Source: Parerythrobacter aestuarii (GTDB lineage: Bacteria > Pseudomonadota > Alphaproteobacteria > Sphingomonadales > Sphingomonadaceae). Taken from it: a stretch of 64,000 bases of DNA. Shown here piece by piece: positions 44,840 to 53,381 of this stretch. Both the position numbers and the translations under genes were made by a program. The notes below the pieces were generated by a model. The model was given only the letters and a program-made list of their open reading frames with translations, ran no database searches and was not told the DNA's origin. Position 1 is the stretch's first letter. Every line of letters starts with the position of its first letter. The stretch is taken from contig NZ_JARBWD010000002.1 of assembly GCF_030140925.1 (NCBI RefSeq), positions 248,001-312,000 of the forward strand, in the 5' to 3' direction.

Positions 44840-45643
44840 GTGCGCTCCATTACCCTCCCGCAGACCGACCTTTCAGTGTCCCGCTTCGTTTTCGGGACAT
44901 CGGGCCTGTTCAACGTGCGCGGGCGCGAGAATCGCGAAGCTCTACTGGAAGAGGCGGTGGCGCAGGGTTTTTCGCATTTCGACACAGCTCCCTACTACGG
45001 TTTCGGTCATGCCGAGCGCGACCTTGCGCCGATACTGGCGCAGCACCCCGATGTAACCGTGGCGACCAAGGTCGGGCTCTATTCTCCGGGCGGTGAAGCT
45101 CAGCCTGCATGGCAGGTGTTTGCCCGCAAGGCAGTGGGGCGGGCCGCCAAGTCGATGAGCAAGCCGGAACTCGATTTTTCCCTGGATCGCGCGCAGCAAT
45201 CACTTGTGGGGAGTCTTCGGAGATTGGGCCGCGAGCGGATCGATCTCTACTTGCTGCACGAACCGGAGCTGGCGTTGATCGCGACCGAGGAATGGCTGCG
45301 CTGGCTGGAGGACTGCAGGACCAGCGGCAAGGTGCGCTATTTCGGGATGGCCGGACTGCCTGAGAGCACCGTACCGATCCTCGCTGCCGAACCTGGGCTC
45401 GGGATGGTGCTGCAACTCGCCGACAGCCTCGATCGTCAAGAGGCCGACCACGCGCTGGGCGAGCGGGCGATGCAGGTTACCTATGGTTATGTCTCGGCTG
45501 CCATGCAGCGGGCCAGGGCTCTGAACGTGCCGGGTGTGCTTGCCAAGGCGCTGGAACGCAATCGCACCGGTGCCGTGATCGTCAGTACCACCCGGCGCGA
45601 GCGGTTGGCGCAATATGCCCCGATTGCCGGAGCCGCCGGGTGA
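44840..45643 (+). CDS. Aldo/keto reductase
   Basis: 267 residues from the GTG at 44840, preceded by GGGG a few bases before. An in-frame extension to 44756 crosses the tandem repeat and has no family sequence. AKR features are SRFVFGTSGLFNV, HFDTAPYYGFGHAERDL with the catalytic Asp and Tyr, TKVGLYSPGG with the Lys, and LYLLHEPEL with the His. The layout recalls the D-threo-aldose/L-fucose dehydrogenase-like group. It overlaps the GMC oxidoreductase start by four bases, so both act in one pathway, presumably sugar or alcohol oxidation. Confidence 0.85.
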   Translation: MRSITLPQTDLSVSRFVFGTSGLFNVRGRENREALLEEAVAQGFSHFDTAPYYGFGHAERDLAPILAQHPDVTVATKVGLYSPGGEAQPAWQVFARKAVGRAAKSMSKPELDFSLDRAQQSLVGSLRRLGRERIDLYLLHEPELALIATEEWLRWLEDCRTSGKVRYFGMAGLPESTVPILAAEPGLGMVLQLADSLDRQEADHALGERAMQVTYGYVSAAMQRARALNVPGVLAKALERNRTGAVIVSTTRRERLAQYAPIAGAAG

Positions 45644-47139
45644 TCCTCGCGGCGGAAAGCGCGCTGCCTCAAGAAGCCGATTTCGTAGTGATCGGCGGCG
45701 GGACCATCGGTTTGCCGTTGGCGCGCCAGCTGGCTCTGCAAACCGGGAAGCGAGTGCTGTGCCTGGAATCGGGCGGATCGGAGCAGGAAGGCGAAACACA
45801 CCCCTTCAATGCGGTGGAGCAGGCAGGTGCTCGCTACGAAGGGGCCGAGCATGGGCGGTTTCGCTGCCTGGGCGGTACCTCGACGCGATGGGGCGGTGCG
45901 CTGATCCCGTTTCAGCCCTCCAACATGGCGGGCTGGCCTGTCAGCTGGACGGACCTCGCTCCGTTCCTGCCGCAGGTCGAGGCTCTGTTCGGCCTCGAGC
46001 CCGGATCCTACGAAGCCGAAGCGATGGCGGGGCTGGTGAAGGGCCATCTGACACCCCGGTTCGCCAAATGGCCCCCTTTCGGCAAGCGCAATGTCTGGAC
46101 GCTGCTCGGGAAGGAATTACGCAGCAGCACCGAGGTGCAGATCGCTACCAACAGCGTGGTCACCGATCTTGCGCCGAGTGAGAGCGGCATCAGGATCATA
46201 GTGCAGCGCGAAGCTGTGCGACATGAGATTGCAGCAAAGCGCGTGATCATTGCTGCCGGGGCGATCGAGACGACGCGGCTGGTATGGCTGCTCGACCGGG
46301 CGATGGGCGGGGCAGTGGCGCATGAATCGCCCTCGCTCGGTAGCTACTTTTCGGACCACCTGTCGGTCGAGGTCGGGCGGATCGTGCCGCGTGATCGCAG
46401 CGCGCTCAACCGCCTGTTCGGTTTCCGTTTCGCGCCCTCTGGCATGATGCGCAATTTGCGCTTCGAGCGATCAGGCGACGTGCCGGGATTTGTCCATGTG
46501 GGCTATGATACCGACGGTAGCAGCGGCTTCGACCACTTGCGCGGCGCAATGCAGCAAGTCCAGCGCCGTCGATTACCAAGACTCGCCGACATCGGCGGGT
46601 TGTCGCGCAACGCTCCCTGGCTGGCGCGGGCGGTGAAATGGCGTTTCCTCGACAAGCAGCAACTCTTCCCCGACCGAGCGGAGCTTGTGGTGCATGCCGT
46701 GATCGAACAGCTGCCCGATCCGGAAAATCGCATTACGTTGAGTGACAAACGAACCGATATGCATGGCACGCCGCTGCCGGTGATCGATTGGAAGGTAACG
46801 CCGCAGGACGCGGCCAACCTGCAGGCCCTCGCCGATATCTTCGAATCGGGCTGGCAGGGTGGCGAAGTGGCGCGAATGGGGGCATTCGAGCGCTTCTCGC
46901 AGACCGAAGTTGCCGATGCGCTGGTGCATTCGGGCGGGATCTATCATCCGACGGGCTCGACCCGGATGGGCACCACCCCGGCAGAGGGCGTCGTCGACGC
47001 AGACCTGTGCCTGTTTGCCGAACCGCGCGTGCAGCTATGCAGCACCTCGGTCCTGCCATCCGGTGGCGGGGCCAACCCGACCATGACCGCGCTGCTTCTT
47101 GCCATGCGGCTGGCAGCGCAGCATGGTCGGACGTCCTAG
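45640..47139 (+). CDS. GMC-family FAD oxidoreductase
   Basis: 499 residues starting at GTG overlapping the previous stop. The FAD motif is DFVVIGGGTIGLPLARQLAL, then CLGGTSTRWGGALIPF, and the C-terminal GMC catalytic region HSGGIYHPTGSTRMGTTPAEGVVD followed by VLPSGGGANPTMTALLLAMRLA. These enzymes oxidise alcohols or sugars. The substrate is unknown, and no signal peptide is seen. An aldo/keto reductase precedes and an FkbM methyltransferase follows, which together suggest modification of a sugar or polyol. Confidence 0.88.
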   Translation: MILAAESALPQEADFVVIGGGTIGLPLARQLALQTGKRVLCLESGGSEQEGETHPFNAVEQAGARYEGAEHGRFRCLGGTSTRWGGALIPFQPSNMAGWPVSWTDLAPFLPQVEALFGLEPGSYEAEAMAGLVKGHLTPRFAKWPPFGKRNVWTLLGKELRSSTEVQIATNSVVTDLAPSESGIRIIVQREAVRHEIAAKRVIIAAGAIETTRLVWLLDRAMGGAVAHESPSLGSYFSDHLSVEVGRIVPRDRSALNRLFGFRFAPSGMMRNLRFERSGDVPGFVHVGYDTDGSSGFDHLRGAMQQVQRRRLPRLADIGGLSRNAPWLARAVKWRFLDKQQLFPDRAELVVHAVIEQLPDPENRITLSDKRTDMHGTPLPVIDWKVTPQDAANLQALADIFESGWQGGEVARMGAFERFSQTEVADALVHSGGIYHPTGSTRMGTTPAEGVVDADLCLFAEPRVQLCSTSVLPSGGGANPTMTALLLAMRLAAQHGRTS

Positions 47140-47159
47140 CAGCAGGAGCCAGAAGAAAC

Positions 47160-47858
47160 GTGGACTATTCGAGTGACTGGATCCTGCGGCTACGCGGCCT
47201 TGGCCAGAGACTTGGAATTCTCAGGCCGATGCAACGCGCTTACAGGGCGCTGTTCCGGATCGACTACGAAGAGGCCTTCGATAGCGCGCTCAAGGCCCGC
47301 ATCCGCCCGGGCGATACTGTGTGGGATGTGGGGGCCAACATAGGCCACTATGCGCCGCAGTTTGCTGCTATGGTGGGGCCGCAGGGCAAGGTCGTGGCCG
47401 TCGAACCTTCGCCATCGAGCCTTTCTGAACTGCGTCAGGCCATTGCCGCTTGCGCCAATGTTGTGGTCGAGGAAATTGCCCTCTCCAACGAGAGCGGCGA
47501 AGCCGAGTTCTACCTTTCGACCGAAGGGGCCAGTGCGAACGAAGGATTGAGCGCTGTCGGGAGCGACGGTGGCATGGTGGGTTCCCGCGTGCCGGTCCTG
47601 CGCGGGGAAGAGCTGGCGCGTCGCCATGCTCCCAATGTCATAAAGGTCGATGTCGAAGGCTTCGAGCTGGAGGTCATAGAAGGTCTGGGCGTAACGCTGC
47701 ATGATGCCGGGCTACACACGGTGGCGATCGAAGTGCATTTCCAGACGCTCGCTCGCAGGGGCAGGTCCGACGCGCCCAAGCGGTTGAGCGCCTTGCTCCA
47801 GGACGCCGGTTTTGGGGTCCGCTGGACCGACCCCTCGCATCTGGTGGCAAGCCGATAG
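47160..47858 (+). CDS. FkbM family methyltransferase
   Basis: 232 residues from the GTG at 47160, which has AGGAG about eleven bases before; the frame opens much earlier inside the GMC gene but without family sequence. The FkbM signature is clear: GDTVWDVGANIGHYAPQFA (SAM motif I), GKVVAVEPSPSSLSELRQ, and PNVIKVDVEGFELEVIEGLG. FkbM proteins O-methylate sugars or polyketides. It ends the unit with the two redox enzymes before it. Confidence 0.88.
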   Translation: MDYSSDWILRLRGLGQRLGILRPMQRAYRALFRIDYEEAFDSALKARIRPGDTVWDVGANIGHYAPQFAAMVGPQGKVVAVEPSPSSLSELRQAIAACANVVVEEIALSNESGEAEFYLSTEGASANEGLSAVGSDGGMVGSRVPVLRGEELARRHAPNVIKVDVEGFELEVIEGLGVTLHDAGLHTVAIEVHFQTLARRGRSDAPKRLSALLQDAGFGVRWTDPSHLVASR

Positions 47859-47922
47859 GCATGGTTCACTCCGCCCCCAAGCTGGGCTAACATGTGCCAT
47901 CGATGCCAATGAGTAAGATCGC

Positions 47923-48159
47923 ATGAGACTTTTCACCGAACATCCCAACTCGGTCGGCGAGAGCTATTTCGAGCATATGCGGGTCGCCGCCAGTTTTGGC
48001 TGGCCGATGATCGTTGCCGGGATCGGTGCTGTCCTGCACGGTATTTTCCCGTTCCTGTTCGAAAAGACCGGTAGCAAGGCGATCATGCAGCTGCACGGCC
48101 GGCTTGTCGCCGCGCGCGGGCGCAACGAGAAAGAGAACAACTTCGATCCCTGCATCTAG
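47923..48159 (+). CDS. DUF6356 family small membrane-associated protein
   Basis: 78 residues. The pattern TEHPNSVGESYFEHMRVAASFGWPMI, then GIGAVLHGIFPFLFEKTGS, is the DUF6356 family found mainly in sphingomonads and relatives. One or two hydrophobic segments (about 25-48) suggest membrane association. The function is unknown. It stands alone between the FkbM gene and the convergent alcohol dehydrogenase, with stops six bases apart. Confidence 0.85.
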   Translation: MRLFTEHPNSVGESYFEHMRVAASFGWPMIVAGIGAVLHGIFPFLFEKTGSKAIMQLHGRLVAARGRNEKENNFDPCI

Positions 48160-48165
48160 GCCGGA

Positions 48166-49233
48166 TCAGGCCACCCGCAGGCTCTCCATGTCGATCACGA
48201 AGCGGTATTTGACATCGCTCGCTTCCATCCGGTCATAAGCGGTGTTGATGTCCTGCATCGGGATGACCTCGATCTCCGGCACGATGCCTTTCTCCGCACA
48301 GAGGTCGAGCATTTCCTGCGTCTCGGCAATCCCGCCAATGCCGCTGCCGGTCAGAATCTTGCGCCCCAGCAAGATGCCCGTGTGCAGTTCGGGCATCTTG
48401 TCGATCATCCCGACCAGCACTTGCGCACCGTCGATCTTGAGTAACAGCAGATACGGCGTGACATCGTGGCGCACGGGAATAGTGTTGAGCACCATGTCGA
48501 AATAGCCGCGCTTTGCCTTCATCGCCTCGCGATCGGTGGTGAGGAGGAAATCATGCGCGCCGAGGTCCAGAGCGTCCTGCCGCTTGTCTTCGGTGCGGCT
48601 GAGCACGGTCACTTCCGCCCCCATCGCCACAGCGAACTTGACGCCCATGTGGCCGAGCCCGCCGAGGCCCGCGACGGCGACCTTGCTGCCCGGGCCGACC
48701 TTCCACGTCCGCAGCGGCGAGTAGGTGGTGATGCCGGCGCAGAGCAGCGGGGCGGCGTGCTCGCTGCTGAGCGCGTCGGGCACCTTGAGCACGAACTCGT
48801 CGCGGCACACAATGCGATCGGAATAGCCGCCATAGGTGACCGAGCCATCATGCCGGTCGCGCCCGCCATAGGTTCCGACCATGCCGTTGAGGCAATATTG
48901 CTCCAGGTCCTGCTCGCAATGGGCGCAGGACTTGCAGCTGTCCACCATGCAGCCGATCGCGACCCGGTCGCCAACGGCATGGCGAGACACGCCATCGCCG
49001 ACCGCCGCCACCGTACCCACAATCTCGTGCCCAGGAACGCATGGGTAGGTCGTGCGGCCCCAGTCATTGCGCGCGGTGTGCAGGTCCGAATGGCAGATCC
49101 CGCAATGACTGATGTCGATCAGCACGTCGTCATCGCGCAGGCCCCGGCGGGTGATGTCCATCGGGCCGACACCGCTCTCCGGCGAGGTCGCGCCATAGGC
49201 CTTGGTGGGGTATTCGTTGGTCGATTGCTGCAT
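48166..49233 (-). CDS. Zinc-dependent NAD(P) alcohol dehydrogenase, cinnamyl-alcohol type
   Basis: 355 residues. The catalytic zinc ligands are in CGICHSDLH and GHEIVG, the structural zinc set in CKSCAHCEQDLEQYC, and the cofactor motif is GLGGLGHMGVKFA. This is the YahK/CAD branch of medium-chain dehydrogenases, which usually reduces aldehydes with NADPH. An intergenic repeat separates its start from the SDR gene upstream, so they may be independently transcribed. Confidence 0.92.
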   Translation of the reverse strand: MQQSTNEYPTKAYGATSPESGVGPMDITRRGLRDDDVLIDISHCGICHSDLHTARNDWGRTTYPCVPGHEIVGTVAAVGDGVSRHAVGDRVAIGCMVDSCKSCAHCEQDLEQYCLNGMVGTYGGRDRHDGSVTYGGYSDRIVCRDEFVLKVPDALSSEHAAPLLCAGITTYSPLRTWKVGPGSKVAVAGLGGLGHMGVKFAVAMGAEVTVLSRTEDKRQDALDLGAHDFLLTTDREAMKAKRGYFDMVLNTIPVRHDVTPYLLLLKIDGAQVLVGMIDKMPELHTGILLGRKILTGSGIGGIAETQEMLDLCAEKGIVPEIEVIPMQDINTAYDRMEASDVKYRFVIDMESLRVA

Positions 49234-49245
49234 TCAGACCTCCAT

Positions 49246-49332
49246 CGTCATTGCGAGCGAAGCGAAGCAATCCAGAGCGATATCGCGCGACGCCCTGGAT
49301 TGCCACGTCGCCTGCGGCTCCTCGCAATGACG
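49246..49332. repeat. Intergenic palindromic repeat, family A copy 3
   Basis: Left end CGTCATTGCGAGCGAAGCG and right end GCTCCTCGCAATGACG, with inner arms GCAATCCAG and CTGGATTGC, are the same elements as in the copies at 30832 and 31747. It lies between the alcohol dehydrogenase and SDR genes, about 18 kb from the others. Confidence 0.85.
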
Positions 49333-49350
49333 ACGTGAAGTGGGAAAACT

Positions 49351-50145
49351 CTACTTCGGCGGCATGCGGATCGCGCCATCCAGCCGGAACTGGTGGCCGT
49401 TGATATAGCCGTTGCGGGCGATCTCCAGCACCAGCGAGGCGAACTCCTCCGGATGACCGAGCCGCTTGGGGAAGGGCACACTGGCGTTCAGTTGGTCCCA
49501 CATCTGCGGATTGCGGTCCTTCATCCCCAGCATCAGCGGGGTGGCGAAAATGCCCGGCATGATTGAATTGACGCGTATGCCGATATCCATCAGGTCGCGT
49601 GCCATCGGCAGGACCAGCCCGTTCACCCCGCTTTTGCAGCTGCCATAGATGACCTGCCCGATCTGCCCGTCTTGCGCTGCGACACTGGCAGTCAGGATGA
49701 TCGCGCCGCGCTCGCCATCCTCCGTGATCGGGTCGCTGTTGGCCATGCCCAGCGCCGAATGGCTGGCGATACGGAAGCTGGAGGTCAGGATGCCTTCCGC
49801 GCCAAACGCATAGTGTTCGGTCGGCAGCTTCTTGTAGCAACCGTTTTCCTTGTCCCAGCTGATGGTCTTGCCGCGCTGGCTCGCCATGGCGCAATGAACG
49901 GTCAGCCGTTCCTGCCCATGCGCGGCGCGGGCAGCCTCGAACCCGTCGACCACAGCCTGCTCGTCCATGATGTTGACGTGGTGGAACGTGCCGCCGATTT
50001 CCTCGGCCTTGGCGGGGCCTTCATCGGTGTTGATATCGAAAATGGCGACCTTGAAGCCCTGCTCGGCGAGCGCCCTGGCGCTGGCATTGCCGAGGCCGGA
50101 TGCACCGCCGGTGACAATGGCGGCATGACCGTCTGCGAATTTCAT
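49351..50145 (-). CDS. Short-chain dehydrogenase/reductase
   Basis: 264 residues with the SDR cofactor motif VTGGASGLGNASA, the Asp-ending strand VAIFDIN pointing to NAD rather than NADP, and the active-site YxxxK in VIYGSCKSG together with ILTASVAAQDGQIGQ carrying the Ser. The layout recalls 3-hydroxyacyl-CoA dehydrogenase type II-like SDRs, but the ENGCYKKLPTEHYAFG insertion is unusual and the substrate is unclear. It is divergent from the PhoX-like gene, with about 77 bases between them. Confidence 0.88.
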   Translation of the reverse strand: MKFADGHAAIVTGGASGLGNASARALAEQGFKVAIFDINTDEGPAKAEEIGGTFHHVNIMDEQAVVDGFEAARAAHGQERLTVHCAMASQRGKTISWDKENGCYKKLPTEHYAFGAEGILTSSFRIASHSALGMANSDPITEDGERGAIILTASVAAQDGQIGQVIYGSCKSGVNGLVLPMARDLMDIGIRVNSIMPGIFATPLMLGMKDRNPQMWDQLNASVPFPKRLGHPEEFASLVLEIARNGYINGHQFRLDGAIRMPPK

Positions 50146-50222
50146 TGTGCTCTCCCCAATTGTGCCCTGCCTTCATGCGGCAGCGGTGCTATGACCGCCA
50201 GCATTATCAGGAGGAAAGTCAC

Positions 50223-51545
50223 ATGTCCGCCCCGTTTCAGACCGATCGCCGCGCGTTCATGACTGCGACCAGCAGCGCCTTTGCCGCCTTGATTGCGAGC
50301 GGGTGTTCGACCGGGCCGCGGGTGGCGGCATCGGCAACGAATGGTGCAGGGTATGGCCCGCTGGTGCCGGATCCTGCCGGGCTGCTCGATCTTCCGGCAG
50401 GATTTTCCTACCGCGTGATCTCCCGACTGGGCGACGCCATGGACGACGGGCTGACCGTGCCCGACCGCGGCGACGGGATGGGGTGTTTCGATCTCGGCAA
50501 TGGCGAGATTGCGCTGGTCCGCAACCACGAGCTGCATCCGGGGACCGACCCGGGCGGTGAGCTGGCCAGCGGCTATGGACGCGGCCCGGACGGCAAGGTC
50601 TTCCCCGGCGGCACAACCAATGTCGTCCTTGACGCGGAGAGCCTCGAGGTGAAGCGCCAGTTCCGCTCGCTCGCCGGGACCATGCGCAATTGTTCAGGCG
50701 GGATTACCCCGTGGAACAGCTGGATCACTTGCGAAGAACCGGGATCGCGCGCGCTCGCCCTGGCCAAGGAGCATGGCTATGCTTTCGAAGTGCCGGCCGA
50801 TGCGCCCGGCATGGTCGATCCGGTGCCGCTCAAGGCCATGGGCCGCTTCAACCACGAGGCCGCCTGCGTCGATCCGGTGACGGGCATGGTATACATGACC
50901 GAAGACCAGGACGACGGTCTGGTCTATCGCTTCATCCCCAATGTGAATGGCGAGCTTGCCAAGGGCGGCAAGCTGCAGGCTTTGGCGCTGGAGAAGGGGT
51001 TTGCCGATGCCAGCAACCGTGATGGGGCGTGGAAGACCGGCGATCTCTACATGGTCCGCTGGATAGATCTCGACGATGTCGAAGCACCCGACGACGACCT
51101 GCGCAAGCGCGGTGCAGCGGCGGGCGCGACAACCTTCTCGCGCGGCGAGGGGATGCACATGGGCGAGCGCGAGCTGTTCTTCTGCTGCACCAGCGGCGGC
51201 CAGGCCGGCTATGGCCAGATCTTCCGTCTCCGCCCGGGGCGCACCCGCGTCCCCGATACGCTCGACCTCTATTTCGAATCCACCGGGCCTGAGCAGTTCA
51301 ACTACGGCGATAATCTGTGCGTCGCGCCCAACAGCCACCTGGTAGTGTGCGAGGACCAGTACACCGATGTCGTCGACAACCATTTGCGCGGGATCGACCG
51401 CCAAGGGCGCCCCTATGATCTGGCCCGGCTCGACCGCCAGACGGAGCTCGCCGGTGCCTGCTTCTCGCCCGACGGCAAGACGATGTTCGTCAATGCCTAT
51501 AGCCCCACCGTGACGTTGGCGATCACCGGCCCCTGGGCCAGCTGA
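50223..51545 (+). CDS. PhoX-like (DUF839) phosphatase family protein with Tat-type signal
   Basis: 440 residues from the ATG at 50223, preceded by AGGAGGAAAG. The N-terminus DRRAFMTATSSAFAALIASGC carries a twin-arginine-like motif and a lipobox-like SGC, indicating export as a folded protein, possibly lipidated. The body has DUF839/PhoX features: ALVRNHELHPGTDPGGE, GTMRNCSGGITPWNSWITCEE, GRFNHEAACVDPVTGMVYMTED, and GDNLCVAPNSHLVVCEDQ. PhoX enzymes are calcium- and iron-dependent alkaline phosphatases. Whether this divergent member is one is not certain. An unrelated membrane-protein gene follows closely. Confidence 0.85.
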   Translation: MSAPFQTDRRAFMTATSSAFAALIASGCSTGPRVAASATNGAGYGPLVPDPAGLLDLPAGFSYRVISRLGDAMDDGLTVPDRGDGMGCFDLGNGEIALVRNHELHPGTDPGGELASGYGRGPDGKVFPGGTTNVVLDAESLEVKRQFRSLAGTMRNCSGGITPWNSWITCEEPGSRALALAKEHGYAFEVPADAPGMVDPVPLKAMGRFNHEAACVDPVTGMVYMTEDQDDGLVYRFIPNVNGELAKGGKLQALALEKGFADASNRDGAWKTGDLYMVRWIDLDDVEAPDDDLRKRGAAAGATTFSRGEGMHMGERELFFCCTSGGQAGYGQIFRLRPGRTRVPDTLDLYFESTGPEQFNYGDNLCVAPNSHLVVCEDQYTDVVDNHLRGIDRQGRPYDLARLDRQTELAGACFSPDGKTMFVNAYSPTVTLAITGPWAS

Positions 51546-51557
51546 GGCAGCTCCAGC

Positions 51558-52112
51558 GTGTCATCCTTCCTGTTCGGCTTTGCGCTGGTGCTGCTGGTTT
51601 CGATCGGTGCGCGCGACCAGTTGCTGGTGGCCCGAATGGACGGGCGAACCGGACCGGGTATCCTTGTCGCCGGCTGCATCGCGGCGATTGCTTCTGCTTC
51701 ACTGATGGCGTGGGCAGGCGACCGGATCGCCCACATGCTGTTTCCTGCCGCGCGCGAGATGCTGGTGGCGCTGGCGCTTTTGGCCGCAGTGGTGGAACTG
51801 CTGTGGCCTAACCGTAGCAAGGCCCCGAAAGAACCGACGCACTCGATCTTTGCTGCATTCCTCGTATTGCTCGCACGCCAGATCGGCGATGCGGGTCGCT
51901 TCCTCGTATTCGCGCTGGCGGCGGTGACGGCGCTTCCTTCGCTGGTGGCAACGGGCGGCGCGCTGGGGGGGATCGCCGCGCTCACGCTAGGATGGATCAT
52001 GGGAACGCAGCTGGAAGAGGCCTTGCCGCTTCGCGCTATCCGGCTCGTGTTGGCGATGGTCCTCGCTGGCGTCGCGCTGTTCTTCGGGCTTACCGCGCGA
52101 GGCATGATTTAA
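51558..52112 (+). CDS. Membrane protein of unknown function with duplicated halves
   Basis: 184 residues, GTG start 12 bases after the preceding stop, with five or six membrane segments. The two halves carry comparable charged motifs following a membrane span, GARDQLLVARMDG and ARQIGDAGRFLVFALA. This recalls the ExGDKT duplication of the GDT1/TMEM165 (UPF0016) cation exchangers, but the motif is so altered that membership is doubtful. A hairpin (AATCGT/ACGATT, 52113-52129) follows directly. Confidence 0.65.
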   Translation: MSSFLFGFALVLLVSIGARDQLLVARMDGRTGPGILVAGCIAAIASASLMAWAGDRIAHMLFPAAREMLVALALLAAVVELLWPNRSKAPKEPTHSIFAAFLVLLARQIGDAGRFLVFALAAVTALPSLVATGGALGGIAALTLGWIMGTQLEEALPLRAIRLVLAMVLAGVALFFGLTARGMI

Positions 52113-52216
52113 ATCGTCAAAAACGATTATAGTTGCGATATATATTTTGGAAACCGATTACAGACCTGTGCGTTGATAGGGTGTAAGAAAAATGCATTCA
52201 ATCAATGGAGGTACGC

Positions 52217-52678
52217 ATGGCTACCGCAGGAGATAACTCGAAGACCGCGCTTGTGAACGAACTGAACGGGTTGCTGGCCGATCACTTCGCGCTGTTCGTG
52301 AAGACCAAGAACTTCCACTGGCATGTGACGGGGCCGCGTTTCCGCGACCTGCACCTGCTGTTCGACGAGCAAGCAATCGAAATTCGCGACAATATCGACA
52401 TGCTGGGTGAGCGCGTCCGCAAGAACGGTGCGCCGACGCTGACGTCCGTCGGCTCGATCGCTGGTGCGACTGCGATCAAGGACCAGGACGATCCAACCCT
52501 CGCCGCCGAGGCGATGCTCAAGGAGCTGCACGACGACAATGTGCTGATGCTCGACCGCATCAAGAAGCTGAAGGAGCTCGCTGGGGAAGCTGGTGACAAC
52601 GCCACCGACGGCATTCTCGACGACCTCACCGACCAGACCGAAGAGCGGATCTGGTTCCTCAGGAGCACGCTGCAGTAA
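52217..52678 (+). CDS. dps: Dps-family DNA protection / ferritin-like protein
   Basis: 153 residues from the second ATG (52217), which has GGAGG just before it. Ferroxidase-site residues of Dps are in KNFHWHVTGPRFRDLHLLFDEQ and IRDNIDMLGERV. The product forms a 12-subunit shell that stores iron and shields DNA in starvation or oxidative stress. The AT-rich region upstream (52113-52204) is the likely promoter. I see no unambiguous OxyR or Fur box there. A terminator hairpin follows 30 bases after the stop. Confidence 0.94.
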   Translation: MATAGDNSKTALVNELNGLLADHFALFVKTKNFHWHVTGPRFRDLHLLFDEQAIEIRDNIDMLGERVRKNGAPTLTSVGSIAGATAIKDQDDPTLAAEAMLKELHDDNVLMLDRIKKLKELAGEAGDNATDGILDDLTDQTEERIWFLRSTLQ

Positions 52679-52708
52679 AGACGCGCTTGATTGTGCGGAT
52701 ACGAATTC

Positions 52709-52746
52709 GGACCGCACGGGGGATGCCTCCGTGCGGTCCTTCGTTT
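52709..52746 (+). terminator. Terminator after dps
   Basis: Arms GGACCGCACGG (52709-52719) and CCGTGCGGTCC (52729-52739) pair perfectly over 11 bases and are followed by TTCGTTT. This should separate dps from pgl, although the pgl start is only 12 bases further. Confidence 0.8.
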
Positions 52747-52757
52747 ATGGTCAACGA

Positions 52758-53381
52758 ATGGCAGACGTGACGATCATTGAGAACGCCGATACCACCCGCA
52801 TCGCCGACTGGCTGGAGCGGCGATTGGCTGTGGCGCTTGAGCAAGTGGGTGATCGCGTGGCCATCACCATCCCGGGCGGCTCGACCCCGTTCCCGATCCT
52901 GGCCGATCTCGTCACTCGCGACCTGGATTTCAGCCGCCTCGAGATCTGGCCCAACGATGATCGCATCGTGCCGGAAGATCATGAGGCCTCCAACACCGGC
53001 AAGATGCGCACGCTGCTGGAGCCTGTCGGTGGTCATATCGTTCCGTTGGCCGAAGATGCCAAACCGCCGCATTTCGCGCTTTGCTGGCTGGGTATGGGAC
53101 CGGACGGGCACATCGCTTCGCTTTTCCCCAACACCCAGCCATCGGTCGACGACCCCCTGGCGGTGCGGCGACTGACGCCCGATCCACTTCCCCCGCATGC
53201 CCCTTTTGACCGGATCACGCTGACCATTCCCAGCCTGCTCGACAGCGATGCGATACTGTTCTCGCTTGGCGGCGCGGAGGACAAACGCGCAGTCTTCGAA
53301 ACTGCGACACGTGGAGAACACGATTTGCCGGTTGCGCGTTTGCTCGGAGCGGCGCAGCAGAAGGTGACATGCTTCACCTGA
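52758..53381 (+). CDS. pgl: 6-phosphogluconolactonase
   Basis: 207 residues. It hydrolyses 6-phosphogluconolactone in the pentose phosphate and Entner-Doudoroff routes. Family features are ITIPGGSTPFPIL, WPNDDRIVPEDHEASN, LGMGPDGHIASLFPN, and the late RITLTIPSLLDS. No zwf, edd or other pathway gene is next to it; instead dps lies before and a Nudix hydrolase overlaps its end by 13 bases. It is slightly shorter than the usual 230 residues, lacking part of the N-terminal helix region. Confidence 0.9.
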   Translation: MADVTIIENADTTRIADWLERRLAVALEQVGDRVAITIPGGSTPFPILADLVTRDLDFSRLEIWPNDDRIVPEDHEASNTGKMRTLLEPVGGHIVPLAEDAKPPHFALCWLGMGPDGHIASLFPNTQPSVDDPLAVRRLTPDPLPPHAPFDRITLTIPSLLDSDAILFSLGGAEDKRAVFETATRGEHDLPVARLLGAAQQKVTCFT

